Shown in pieces: positions 1-13,556 of a stretch of 64,000 bases of DNA. Below the pieces are notes generated by a model that had not been told where the DNA came from, did not search any database, and saw only the letters and a list, made by a program, of their open reading frames with translations. The position numbers and the translations under genes are program-made. The stretch is from Protonemura montana (taxonomy: Eukaryota; Arthropoda; Insecta; Plecoptera; Nemouridae): assembly GCA_947568835.1 (NCBI GenBank), contig OX387604.1, positions 15,839,076 to 15,903,075 on the forward strand, in the 5' to 3' direction. The number at the start of each line of letters is the position of its first letter. The stretch's first letter is position 1.

Positions 1-3000
1 TTTTCACAACCTCCACACACACCTACATGAAATCTGGTGTTTTTTATCACTTCTTTACTCAGTGAATACCTCATCGATTCTGAATTGTTGCAAATGCATG
101 TAGTTATAATGCTTGTCAAATGTCAATACATACTGGCAGACAGTTGAAAACCCGTCCGGTCTGTTTGAAAATACTGTAAAGACTGAGTACTGACCTCTCT
201 CTCCGCAAAGTCAACCGTTAGGTAAAATATTTCCTAAAAATAACTACGTCAAATGAACACAAAGCTTGGTTAAAATATTTAATTATGATCTCATTATTTA
301 ACCTCCATCTATTCTTATTGGTAAACAACGTACATTATTTGGGGATAGTTGTACCTATCCTAAAATATATGGGAAAGTACGTAAAACATGTTAGAAATCG
401 ATTAAAATAACCAGTAGCTTCCTGCAATTGACCTTTAAACCGTCTGCAGCAGACATTTGCTATTGAATACCAAATTATGATATTTATACAAGCAAAATCA
501 TGTGCCCTCTTTTACACTAATAATAATAAGTGTACTGCGCCATGTCTCAGCCTTTGCAGAAAGGTTAGTATTTAGCTCTAACAATATGCGAAATACAACC
601 TTATCATTATTGCGTCTATGGTTGGTAAGTGAATTTCTTTACTGAATAATTAATTATTTGATAAATACACGTACATTCCAGGTAGGTAGGTACTTAAAGT
701 GCTAAAACTACCAGCTGTACATACCTACGTTCTTGCATGTATATGCTAAGTAGATGAGTGGGTCATTAGGTGACATCTCACGTATCAATATAGTCTTTTA
801 TCAATTCTATTACAGTCATCTATAAATGATAACTCCGCTCCTTTTGCTTACCAATCAAATAAAACCTTCTTAATAACTGGCATTTACAAAACTCACGTGA
901 CTTATTAAAACCAGCTTTGACTTTCCAGTCTGCTCTTGGTAATCAATTGATTTTCTTTTTCTCATTCCAATTTTTTTTTAATTGAAAGAAGAAAAAACGT
1001 ACTTTTTATATCTGTTAAAGATTTATTTGCAATTTTAATGATTGACTTTATGTCTGTCTTCAAGAGATAAAATAAGAGCAGAAAGTTGCCCAATATGCAT
1101 ATTATCCTAAGATGTAATGAGATATAATCAATCGATTTTTCTGAAGCGATTTATTTGCGGGCTCATTTCAAGTCGTTAGTTTGAATGTGAGGCTAATCAT
1201 GAACAAAGCAGGGCTACAAGCAAAATGGTGCTCGATATTCTTCAAGACTTAGCCTTGGAGCATTTTATTCATAAAAGCTCTGGTCGACGACATATGCGTA
1301 CGTCATGAGCGCAAACTTGGGTAAATTTCGATTGAAATCTCAGACACGCATGGGGCAAATTACTTGGGTTGTTCAGTCTCCTTGCTCGTCTATTGTACCA
1401 ATACCTAAGGCTAAACGATAATACCTATATAACGGTCGGCACTGCTCTGATACAGCCCTTGCATGTATCTTTATAATGAGATAGATATTTTCAGACAGCC
1501 CAAACTTGCTACTGCGATTAAAAGACGGTGAAAACACATAGTTGTTTCTTTTTTTTCCTTTTAGCGTAATTACGATTTGTTACACGAAATTGTCACGCAA
1601 ACGCTTAATGTTGTGCGTTCTAAAAACTTCACTGGCGATGGCAAGAAGCCGCTAATCCCCGTATAATTATTTTCTGATGAGTGCCGAGATTGGGGAGATT
1701 ATCTTAAATGATTGTGATATAAGAAGTAGTGAGTGCACAGTGCAGCCCATCTAAGCGCTATCTAAATTACAGAATGATTGTCTTTAAGCCAACTTTATTA
1801 TCTACCTATACAAAGTTCGGAATTGTCTCAATACAAAGATGTTTAGGTGTAAACGCGAGTTGAATAATCTTTCAGCGTGAATTAATTTTAATTAATTGTA
1901 ATTCACAGTTAACTTTTTGTCATTCTTTTACCATTTGTGATAATATTATGGGGCTTTTTAAACAATAACAACAATCCCAACAGCATATATATTTCAAATA
2001 ATTAATCTTGAACATATATAATTCGTCTTATCTTTTCTGAATCTGACTTTCAAATTCTAAAACCACAAACGGTCCGCTCAGTATCATCGAATTACTTTCC
2101 TGCTGCTACCTTCACAGTTGTGGGTATCTTGCATTAACAGCTTTAGTTGAAATAAATAATGACTCCCGAAAAATCAGAGGTCACATCAACATTACAATTA
2201 CAATCGATCCCGCAAGCAAAACATACGAAATGCAAATCAGTGTAGTGTTGGACATTCCAGTTTAAACATCAGCTGTTCGTTAATAGGACATATCCAGCGT
2301 CTGAACTCCTTTTCATCTGATTATGCAACCGCCTTCTTCTTATAAATGTCGTTTCAAGCAATGAAACCGAATAGGTGGGAAGGTAAAACGTTTTAGGCAG
2401 GTATTATATTCAAAAATCTATTTCGATGCAGTTACATAGCTGGCCATGGAAAAGGTCAATCCGATGAATCAGGATTGAAGTTGGTTAACTACTTGCTTGG
2501 TAATCTTTTAGTTTTAGCAAAGCTGCAGCTTTTTGATTAAAGAAGGCGAATAATATGTGAGCAACTTATCAGCCAACCGAGTGTAAAATTGAAAAGGCTT
2601 GCTTGTTTTTCATGCCAGCTTCAATCAACGTCTACAAAGTCCCACAAGTCGGTACCTGTGAAATGACTTTGTGTTAGATTTCTGAAAAATACGTCATGAG
2701 ATCTACTATATACTATTTCAAAGTCTGGGACAGCAAGGAGTAGAATGAACGAAAGGTCTTCAAATAATGTTAGCTTTTGTTTTGGAAATCTGTTGCTAGG
2801 TGCTTTCACCTACACATTTGTTTGCGTACATTTAGTCTGTTCATAGTTTGATATAGTTTATGCTTAATGAGCCGTGTTTTTAATTAATATACATATTATT
2901 TTTCTAGTTGTCGTAGTTAATTATAACTGCCATTTTATTTCTAAGGAAAGTTTTGTTTCTAAAAAGTAATTTCTTGCAAAAAAATGAAAATGTGTTGTCT

Positions 3001-6000
3001 AACGAATCGTGAATAGATGTATCTCTCTTTCACGGATTGACTATCGATTACCGTGCGTCGTTACACAACAAGTCAAACATTAAACACCAAAAAGCAAATG
3101 AAGTTGGTGGAATTGAAGCCATCCACTCCCCTCTCCGAAGAGACTGGGAATATTTGAACGAATCATGGTCCCGCAAGTAGGGTCGCCTGCATAAACCTAA
3201 TCAGGCATTCAAGCGTGACAGATTTTTTTTATTAAGCACTCGATTCACCCAAATTAATGAAAGCAAAGCAATAAAATCAATGATCACATTTTTTATCGAG
3301 GTTTTCAAATGTAATTTCATTGACCATGGAGTATAATATACTGAAATATCAGATGGTAATTTTTTGCCTTTCTCAAATTTGTGAGAAGAAAAAGTTGTTT
3401 GCTTATTAGTGTGTGTGTCGGTGTCGGTGTGGTGATCGATATTCTAGAAGTCGATCCAATCCGGTAGTTAGCCAATAGTCACCAATTCAGCTAATTATGA
3501 GCAGGTATATCAGATGTAATCTTTCTTTAGAAAATTTCCAAAAATAGTTGGGGGAAGGTGGGTCATGATGATTGATATGGTAGGTCTTTTGATTTCGTTA
3601 AAAATTAATGTTTTACTTTTTTCTTTTACTTCGGACATTGTGTTATGATATGAAGATGAACTTATGTATGCTCTGGAGCAGTTGAAACTAACAAAATCAT
3701 ATCTGGTTCACTAGATCCAATTTCTTACAGGAAATACTATCGCCAGTTTATACCAACGAATTTGAAATCTTATCGACCTAACCTATTATTACCATCAAAC
3801 AGTATTCCATACCTATGCTATCATGGAACTTATAAGGTATGGAAATGATGTGTCCCGATATATGCTACTTAATTTGGTTAATTAACATAAAAGCTTTGAT
3901 GATTTATTATACATGGCATCATTGTCGCAATTATGATTTGCATAAAGATTGCCAGCAAAGATTTACTTTTTCTAATATATAGTCAAGTGTGCGGCAAATA
4001 TTTGACTTCATTATTGACACCACTAATATCTCATTCTCCACCATAGCAAACTTAGCTGGAAGCTAACAGGAGGCTAGTATTGATGTTTAATAATTATTTG
4101 TTGGAGAGAGAAAGATGAGATGACACGAGAGTCATGTGAATTTCTCCTGTATCAGTGTGTCGCCGATCTGGGGAACCCCACGCCCTGGTCTGGGCTGTAA
4201 TTATATATTATAATATGCGTTCCGTACAGGTATTTTATATCTTGTGTAGGTTAGTTATTGTTCACCTCCTCTAGCATCGCCAGCGAAGGAGTAACAGTTC
4301 CATTCGATTTATATTTCATGCCATGCAAACTTCAAATCCTCAGGGTATTTACTTAATAACATATGTCTTAAGAAACCGAAATCGCGAGTCTACCTATAAA
4401 GATACTCAAACCAATGTTAACTTTCGCAAAGCGACAGCTAAATCACCTATTATATATTACATAATATTTGACATCCGTTCTGATGTACAGCATCAAAATG
4501 TTTTGTAAACTTTTAATTAATAAATATCTTAATAGTTCCGATCTGATAATCAATTCTAAAATATTTCTTTCAATATTTTCATCGCCCAATAATTAGGAAT
4601 CACCTAAGCATACATCGCACATATCTCAGCTAATTTATTTACGATTCACGAATTGCTAGACGCACATAAGGAACGATACGGAAACCTTCAAACTTATATG
4701 ATGTATTATTTTCAGTAACTGGGACCTGCAGCTCTAATTATTTTAATTGCATAGCACGTATCAGATCATTATTTCTCACAAATACTTAATACACTCACAC
4801 GTACTCAAATATGAAATATACGAAGTTTACCTGTACCTTCCGCACACCTTATACACCTTAAAAACCGATTTTCCTCCTCAAATAATGAACATATAATGAA
4901 CTAAATTCTATAATAAGTATCATCAGATGTTTTCGCCTGACGCACTATTTTTGTAATAAGTAACCAGAAACATACTTACGTAAAACGGTTCACTGTGTAA
5001 CTATTATTTTTATTTTTTTTTTATAATTTCCCCAGACGCATTTTTCACCAATTACTTAACTACGCGCAAAGGTCTATAGTCCCCTTGGGACACAAATTAG
5101 CCTTAATTTCGGTAAATTTTGTACAAAATTCAATATAAACTGTGAAATTGGTGAAAATAAGGAAGTACCGCTAGCCATAGAGGATAGTATGGTCAACCCA
5201 ACGTGCTATTTATGGGATATGCAGTGGCTGAAATAATGCAGTAAAAAAAAGAGAAAATTTGTAAATTGCTTACAGAGTTCAGAACGGGGGTGGCGCGAGA
5301 AATCCAAGAATTTTGGATTTTGTACCAGCACTGGCACTGACCAGAGAGGAAAGCTAGGAAAACTGGTGCGTTACTAGGAAGCTCATGGAAGCAAAATAAG
5401 ATACGATTTTAGGCGTTCTATCGGAGTTTTGTTTGTTCTTTTGCAAGTGAATTTAAAATTAATAATATGAAACACCTGAAAACTATTTTTTTTCGAAATA
5501 AATCTGTTGTAAACTAACTGGGTACAACGAGGAAAAACTTTTAATAACAAATTATCAAGGTTGCAAGATATTAAAAAAAGGGGCTGCTTACATGATCAAT
5601 TTTATATCTGAAAGTGCAATTCGACTATTCACTGTTTCTTCTACATTTAAGATAGAAAAGAAACGTAAACTGCCACGTAATACTCACTGAGTACAATACG
5701 CGACGGTCTACTTTTTTATTTTTACCTACCTGTAGCAGATAATTGACAAATAAAAAGAAAACGACCGGTCGGGTTCCGTAATTTTTGTACAGAATTAATT
5801 TTCTTACATTTTTATAGACTGACCATCAAATTTAACGGTTTCCAACGGTAGCTGAGGATATTCATTTTGATATCTTACCTTGAAAGGTTATTTTGTGCAC
5901 CGTTTTATTCCAAGACGTGACCTGCCGTAAAATAATAGCTTCGTAACATTATGAAAGATATACCAACTTTACAACATCTGTATATTAACAAATCTTGTTA

Positions 6001-6918
6001 TGTTTAAGATAGCTATTGTTTTATGAGCAGATCATTGAATTTTAAACGCATTTACATTATTTCCAGTTCTTTTTAAATTCTAATGAACGCAATAACGTCC
6101 CATTTCGTACACACAAATGAGAGCGTCATCTGGTGAATAAGTAACATTCTAATGATAGGTATATAAAAAAAAATTATATGGTTTATATTGCGTCAATCAG
6201 GATGAACATTGCAAATTGCAATCAATAAACTAGGGGTGCGAAAGCGCTAAGTTTGTCATTATAATTAATTAGTCGAGCATTATTTCGCTGATGCTGTCTT
6301 TACTTTATTACATTATCGTGGTGGCTTGCATGCCTGAAAGCTATTAATAGGCACATTTTGTAAATCCCGAGAGACGCATTGTGCAACAGCCCATTCCATT
6401 AATACCTTTATAGGTATAACAATACACAGCATCAAAAAGCATTACGCGAAGAGTTTTGAAATTAAAACAGTTGCGGTTCATAGGAGCGAGTGGTGATCTC
6501 TTTTAGAATAGAAAAACCTTGTTTTCAATCATTTATCATTTCAAAAAAATATGACCATATTACTCTGCAACAATAAAGCGGATATTTCAGAAACAGAATA
6601 TCTACAGTTTTAATTATTTTGTCACAATTTGTTTTTGTGGAGCTTTTTTTTAGGGGACCTCCTTACCGTTTTTAAATTTATTAAAGAATAATTTAGGCTC
6701 TCAAATCGTGTACATTCTAATAAAAATAAACCATTATAAAATGTAAGTCTAGTGAAAATTGAAAATGCAAAGAAAATTAGGAAAAACCGCTGCGCAATGG
6801 CCAAATGAGAAGAGAGTAGAACTGAACTGAGTCCTGAAATGGAGTCCTGTAATGTATAGGATCCCACCAAATCAGAGCTCGAAGCAGCAAAAAGGGCTAG
6901 GACTAGACTAAACTCCAC
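1..6918. other. Non-coding stretch, no supported gene
   Basis: AT-rich DNA with frequent stops in all frames. The few open frames are about 60 to 98 codons, have AT-rich third positions and show no recognised domain. A 12-bp palindrome (TGGGGAACCCCA) lies at 4169-4180. Short poly-A and poly-T tracts are scattered through it. I see no RNA gene, terminal repeat or transposase fragment. It could be intergenic sequence or a long intron. Confidence 0.6.
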
Positions 6919-6919
6919 T

Positions 6920-7030
6920 GTTCGGGACGAGCATGCGCTTTAGCTAGCGACGCCGATTGGCTAACACGGCGTCGCGACGCCCAGTCGCTCTTCCATTCTC
7001 TCATTGGTCAGGTCCAACGGTCAATCCAAA
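6920..7030. promoter_or_regulatory. CpG-rich patch with two inverted CCAAT (NF-Y type) boxes
   Basis: This short patch is clearly richer in G, C and CpG than its flanks. It carries ATTGG at 6956-6960 and again at 7003-7007. Read on the minus strand these are CCAATCGG and CCAATGAG, both full matches to the NF-Y core CCAAT(C/G)(A/G)G, about 47 bp apart. Paired CCAAT boxes in a CpG-rich patch are typical of TATA-less promoters. The box orientation would suit transcription to the left, but NF-Y sites work either way. No coding exon can be attached to it, so the promoter role is an inference. Confidence 0.3.
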
Positions 7031-8558
7031 CTGATTTATTAAAGGTTTCTATCAAGATGTTGTTCTTTATTAAGCGTACTTCTGTGCGCTTAATCAGCTG
7101 ACGCTCTAATGGGAAATCTTTATGTTATTATAGATATTATATATATTTTATGTTACTTTCGTATTAGTGGAAATGTTAGAAATTAATATCGAAAACCCGT
7201 CAATAAATAAAATTGTAGTTATTGTGTTCTATTTGGGTTTAGTTTTGGTGTTGATTGTATCTGGAATTGAGAGGTAGGGTATGCAAGGTGGAGATGAAAT
7301 CATTTAAATGTAATGTAATCATTTTTGAACGTAATATACCTGGTATACTTTCAGGGATCCACAATTATAAATAGCCGAGAAAATTCCTTTTAGCAACTAT
7401 AACCTTAAACAACCTATGAAACCACTTATAGGCTAATGTTGCAAGTAACCTGTGTATAATAGGCCATTTATACTGCAGTCATTATAACCCTGAAATTACT
7501 AACCCACAGCGGAAAAAAAAATAATTTGGCTAATATTTTGTAGCACTCTTACATTTAACTTGCAGAATTATACAAAAAAAAAAACAGAACACTTTTTTCA
7601 ATTTGTTTCACCCTGAAAAATGATAAAACTGGCTTGCTTAGATTTCCAGAATTTCTTTCTAAGATTTCTTTCTTCCATCGTTCTTACAAATAAACGCCGT
7701 CGACGCAAAATGCGTTAAAAGTTGCGTCATAATACTTATTGTAGACTTGCACGTGCATTACATTCAAGGTACGCAGATAGGGACTGTGGACTGCTCGTAA
7801 TGCAAAGTATCTATAAGATTTTTTTTAACGGTCCAGGGAAATGTTACTTTCTAGGTGGCTGCTAACATGCTGTCGCTAAAAGCTATTGCACATGCAATTT
7901 ATTGAAGTGTTTGTCGCCGATTATGCATGTGACTTCCATGATTAGGTTACTACAGTCCAGCCAGCTCGTCTACAATATACACCTCGACAGCAGCTGGCGT
8001 GATCATGGTGTACCTTAGACACACGAGACCAAGTCTGAATACCATACCAAAGAGTTATTGACATTTTACTATACGTATATATACCGCAAACGTATTAAAT
8101 TTGCATTATATTATAAATGATGTAGGTGTACCACACGTTGGTGAAATTATTTATTGGTTTCAAAGAGATTTTTTTCATGCAGGTTACAAGCAAATCTGGT
8201 TTGAAAGAAGAAAATTATTTTTGTTTTAAAGAAAATGGTTTTGATTAAAAATCATGTAACGTTAAAATCTTATTTAATATGGTTCAACTCCGTGTAACTT
8301 TATATACATGACATCATGTCATCGTGTAATTAATGTATTTGATACCAAATGAAGAGTTGGCTGACATTTGATAGAATTCCACGCATGCAATTCCGAGCAA
8401 GCATTGTTTTCGAAATCATGAAAGCAAAGCAATTGTCTTCACAGAACGGAAAACTAAGCTAACAAACTGAACAAAAATAAAGTACTTTCCAAATACCTAA
8501 CGAAGTGGTCGATTGAAATCGGCTAGGTCATAATTTGTTATCAATTGATCGATCCCGT
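7031..8558. other. Non-coding stretch, nothing recognised
   Basis: AT-rich sequence without a sustained open frame, RNA gene or recognisable repeat family. It has a few A-runs near 7517 and 7573. Confidence 0.55.
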
Positions 8559-8602
8559 TAGCGTATCATGGCTTGGTCTCTGCCAAGGGAGGTGATACGC
8601 TA
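8559..8602. repeat. Imperfect palindrome / hairpin with two nested stems
   Basis: TAGCGTATCA at 8559-8568 is the exact reverse complement of TGATACGCTA at 8593-8602. Inside, CTTGG and CCAAG form a second 5-bp stem around a 6-base loop (TCTCTG). The transcript would fold into a two-part stem-loop of 44 nt. Its function is unknown. It could be a chance palindrome, a relic of a small inverted-repeat transposon or a structured RNA. Confidence 0.55.
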
Positions 8603-11600
8603 GACAACACGACTCAAACTAGAATTAAGACACCGAATTCAGAACTTTCTCGAAGCTCGCCTGGAGAATTGAGCTCCAAAACGTGATGTTTGATTAAGAC
8701 TTGCTGTTGGATTTCATTTCCTTATAATAAAGTCAGAACTTTTTATTGTTTACTATGAGGATGACCAGCTGACTTGGATGTACTGACGATATTGTGTTAG
8801 TGTAACAAAAATAAATGAAGTAAGCTAGAAAATAAAAGTAGAAACTGGTTGGTATCTAATTCAGGAGAAATGGGTCGTCCAGCTCGAATGAAAATCTTTT
8901 CATTTGCTTTAAAACTCGATTAAATTTATTGTAAGCTTGACTCTAGTTTATCGCTTTGTTCATCAAGCATAAACGTAAAAAGCAGAATGGTGAAATCAAT
9001 TAAAATACTATCCGAATAATAATTAGAGAAGAATGCTCGACCATTGGAGCTCCAAAACTCACAATGATTGATGGACAATTAAATAGCAATGAAAATAGTT
9101 TTGGTTTCGCCGTGTTTTTTCTGTGACCATGGCCAAAGTTAACGACTAGATCGCCGCCGAATGATCGCCGCTCTACGAAGAGAATCAGCCCAGGTATAAT
9201 AGAGTACGAATCTGTTTTCAAGTGCTTGGCATAGGTTCTCTTTAGGAGGTAATAGACTCTCAACAAGTCAGCGAATTGTTCCTTTTCGAGGCATTCACTT
9301 AGGACGAAATCTGATGCCGATTTTCTTTCATGACTCAGCGATTTATCAGCGAAGTACGGCGCCTGTATACAGTTGTACCTTTGTTTATGGAAAAAAAATA
9401 ATCACGCAATGATTTTGTTATACCTATACAGACACCAATTATCATAAGAAAATTTCAAAGATAGAACATATAATTGGCTTCAAACGGCACTAATGCATCT
9501 GAATTGTGAATGCTGCAGTTTTCCTATTGTACAGCTAGTAGTGTTAGTGTCAAGTTGATCTCTCACGCAGCTGCCTGCATATGATTACCTTCATCTTCCG
9601 AGCCCAGTCAGATGCACAGCAGTGTGGCTGCTGGCATGCCATAAGCTTATTGGTTACACATTAGTGATGCCAACCTAGCTAATGGTTGATCAAGGCGGTA
9701 GCTCAACATCATGATAAACTCAGCTAAATGGATAAAAAACCTGTTCATTTTATTCATTTCGATACGGAAAAAGATGATCCATTTTTTATTATCACTCGCG
9801 CCTGTGTAGTATACTTATACCAAAGGATTCCGATTTTCAAAAAAAAAATGACGTTAAACATTTTTGAAATCATTATGAGAGACTTGAGGCGGTCTTCATT
9901 CTTTTTTTTGTAATTCATAATAATACTGATAAAAATGTGTTCTACGAGTTGGCTCTTCGCGCTCAAAAGCTAATAACCTTCAAATTATTTCTTTCAGATA
10001 ATGACAGTGAAGCATATAAAGTCTCCTAATTGAACTAGCCCTCGGCTTCCTATATTTGATTTCTGCCATGCTTCTTTAAAATTCGAATTTTCTGTTAGGA
10101 AAGATATGGCACCAAGGACAGAACGGTACAGCAGTCCACCTATTGGATGTTTCTTTATAATTTATTGTGCTCTGAAGAATGGACCTAATTTTGCCTAGGC
10201 GAACTCATCTGGGGGCGATATTCGATGTGATTTATATGGTTTTTCTAATTAGCTCGTTGGAGTGTAGCACCAAGGATCGTTTAAACTTGAAAACCGAGTT
10301 GAGTTATAGACCAGACTTCTTCGCCAAAAGTCTTTATACAATGGCACGGGAGCAAATAAAATAGTTTTAAATTTGACCAAATTGTATGTTATTCTTCTGG
10401 TATAACAATTGACACATCTTTATGAACAATCGTTTCACATAAAAAAATGAATGAGCTAGTAAAACATTAACGAAGACAAGATCAAAATTATTTTCAACAA
10501 AGTATTGTATTTTGCATATTTTACTCGTTTCAATTTCATAATTGAATGTATCATTTGAAGGTCATTCATTATTACCTATACATTTTTTTAATTGTCTCTA
10601 ATTTAGTACAAATTTACAATTTGCATGCCAATTTCGCTGAAAAGTACTAAAAGTGAGAAAAAAACTTTTTAATGAATACAGACTAATTGATTGGGATATG
10701 AGGCAAACTTACAGGCTTATAACGGTGTATGTAAGGCATAAGCTGTAACATAAATTAAGCTTCAAATAATTATGCTTCTAGTTATTTGAACATTCATTTC
10801 AATATCACCATAACAAAAACTAGTTGAAAATTTCACCAGTATTTAAATATCTAGTTCTGGCAATTTTTTTTTCACGACAGCGATAAATTCAACTTCAATT
10901 CCAACTCACCGATAGCAAATATCATTTTATCACTAATTGATCCTTCTTCTCAACCACTAAAAACTTCGAATTTCAACCGACCATGACGATAATTCGCCGA
11001 AGATTTCAATAAATAACGTCAATCCACTGTAAATCTTAAAGAATCCGATCGCGGAGCAAAGCAAATCAATAAATAATTCTAATAATGTTGATAAAAGGCA
11101 GGTTAGTTCTAGATTGCAAGATTCAAGGTCAAATATTAATTACTTGCTAAAGTATGCTTCTTTCAATTGAGAGCAATTTCCCCCATTTTTATAGCGAAGT
11201 ACTACAATTGCCAGCCATGGCTAGCTGATTGGTCACAAGCAAATACCATTATTTAAGTTATATCTCCTTGCATGTGAAGCTACAGTCAATGATCAGTTTT
11301 AGACCAGTCAAGTAAAAAAATCTTTTTTCCTCAGTGCATCGCAAGAAATGCAATTGTCTTGTAGGAGCTAAGCTATTTGGAACTGCATTACCTATAAACT
11401 ATAAAAGCATCCCATGTCACTGATACAAAAGTATGTAAACCTTCGAATACCCAATCCTTTCATTTTGCCGCCACTCTCAAATAGACCAAATCGCTTTTTT
11501 GCATCATTTCGTGTGTTGTTGTAATTACTGTAAAAGATCAATTACCTAAGTGATAAACATGTTGTTTGATTACTGCTGTGAACACAACTACCACAACGCA

Positions 11601-13360
11601 TCGGTAGGTTGCAAAAAAGACGTAAGGTCGTTCTTTAACTACACACAAAGCCACGGAATCTGATAGCTGCGGTTTTCTGTTTTGGACGTATGAAATAATT
11701 GGTGCTTGTTCGCAGAGGTGTTCAATTGTTTTTTGCTCAAAGGTAGACTGAAAATTAATCTACGTAGCTCGTTTCAAATCCCACGTCATGTGTATCTTAC
11801 AAATTTCGATGTCCACGAATTGCAAATAGCTTAAAATTGATTTGAAAAACAAAGGTAGGTCGTTGGCAAGAAGTATTAGGGTTTAATCAGCTTTAATCTA
11901 CAGTACATACTGACTTGGTATAATATGTCAATATGTTCGTGAAGATTATCTATGCTCCATCTTTTGAGTTAGCTAAATTTCTTCGTTCGGGCGCCCTTTC
12001 GAATCGAAAAAGCTATATTTGGAACAGCACAAATACCAACTTCATCGTTGGAATGATCTGCCCATTGCACCTGCATCTCGCCGCAGATTATGTAGACTGG
12101 ACCACACGTCATACGAAATCTATACCTGACTTAACAAAATAATAACACTAGTTTCTGTATTAAACACTGGACCGATTTTTGATGTCAACAAAAGCTAATC
12201 GCTCTTTTTACTGCCCCAAACATTTTCATATTAACGATAAAATATAAAATACAATTTCCCTCTCTCCTCCTCTTTACCGCCACCCAGAAATCTGAATGAT
12301 TGCTCCAGCGAATCAAAGTTCTGGACTAAAATGTTCCCTTCACGAAGTTGGTGTTGACTTCACCGAGATATCCGATCTGAGTCAATTTGCCGCAAATTAT
12401 CCATTCGTTCCGTATTAAACGTTTCCGAAGACGCACGAGAACGGGCAGGTATCTAAAACCATCGTTCGAACATGCTTATATACATTCTTTCGTAACCACG
12501 AGACCACGCGCAAACGTATGTGATTTGTATTAAGCAAATGATGGCTTCAGGGAACATGAATAATCTCGATTCTCGGAACGAATTCCAGTGTGTGGCTAAT
12601 AATAGAAACAATAAAGTTAATTGGTTAAATAACCGTTTTCGAAGTCGTGATTTATTTGAAATATTAATAATAAGGCATGTAAACACGTATGCTAGCGTAG
12701 TATGTCCATGTTCGGTCTTAGGTTGAGTGTTATCATCATGCTAGTCATTAGGCAATAAGAATTCGGCCAAAATCCAATCAAATGTACGCTTCCAGTGAGT
12801 GCACAGCTGTTCCACCTCCTCATGTGGAAACCTCAACTGTCACTGTCAGTTGTTTAGACATCTACTTACCGTTCCCTACTGCCAAGAGTCAGAGCTCACG
12901 TCTAACACTTCTCAAAGAATATGTTGTTCTACGTTCTACGTTCTACGTTCTACGTGCAAATAAGATTTGTTGTACTCGGTTATTATTCCACTTTGGGGGC
13001 GGGAGAGCCCCTCGCCTCTCTACATTCATGGTTTTCCCTGTCACAGTTCATCTTTTCAAGCCATTTCTCTCCGCCTCAAGAAATAAAAACAAGACACAGT
13101 TTTCAATTTTTAATCACACTTTTTAGGCTGCAATATCGTACGGGAGACTAAACAAAGTTACACTTGCTTGTAGAATGTCATTTTGGTTAATGGCTGAATG
13201 TTGTTTTGAGTTGTAAAGCGTCTGCAAGTATTTTAAACCAAGCTAGAAGAATTATGTAGTTGAATCAAACTGAACTTGTGTCCAAATTACAATGCATTGG
13301 ATTCTTACAATTGCAAGTAATCTTGCAAATGGATTTAATAATAGTTTAATGGATTTAACG
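8603..13360. other. Non-coding stretch with a short tandem repeat
   Basis: AT-rich, with no supported coding region. Four exact copies of the 7-mer TTCTACG lie at 12927-12954, inside two overlapping spurious open frames. A somewhat more GC-rich patch around 12780-13060 has no recognised product. Confidence 0.55.
12927..12954. repeat. Minisatellite (TTCTACG)x4
   Basis: Four uninterrupted copies of a 7-base unit. The unit length is not a multiple of three, so it keeps no single coding phase. It reads as ordinary non-coding tandem repeat. Confidence 0.85.
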
Positions 13361-13498
13361 GTTTAACGACGCACTGTTTCGACAACCGGTCGTGTCACTG
13401 GTCTCATAGAGTCGGTGAATGAGTGGATGATGAAGAGGATGATGATGAAGCTAAACTACTCTAGTAGGGAAGAAGAAAAACCTGGTTCCGGCACGTAG
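13361..13498 (-). mobile_element. 5S-type SINE, 3' part only, minus strand
   Basis: Read on the minus strand this matches the distal part of the full-length SINE at 13557-13992. It carries the CTACGTGCCGG-type block, the (CAT)n segment, the CCACTCATTCACCGA block and the GTCGTTAAAC tail motif. The 5S-like head and the first half of the body are absent, as expected of 5' truncation during target-primed reverse transcription. The final (AATC)n tail is missing. GGATTTAA occurs twice next to the tail side (near 13331 and 13351), but I cannot show a proper target duplication. It faces the full-length copy about 60 bp away, making an inverted pair. Confidence 0.75.
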
Positions 13499-13556
13499 AA
13501 TTTTGCAAAATCTTGAAAATTTTGCATCTTGCAAAGTAAAGAATACAATGAAGCAC

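Noticed and set aside
12782-13151. Two overlapping frames of 76 and 114 codons in a GC-richer patch
   Set aside because: They pass through the 7-base tandem repeat in different phases, overlap each other and match no domain I recognise.
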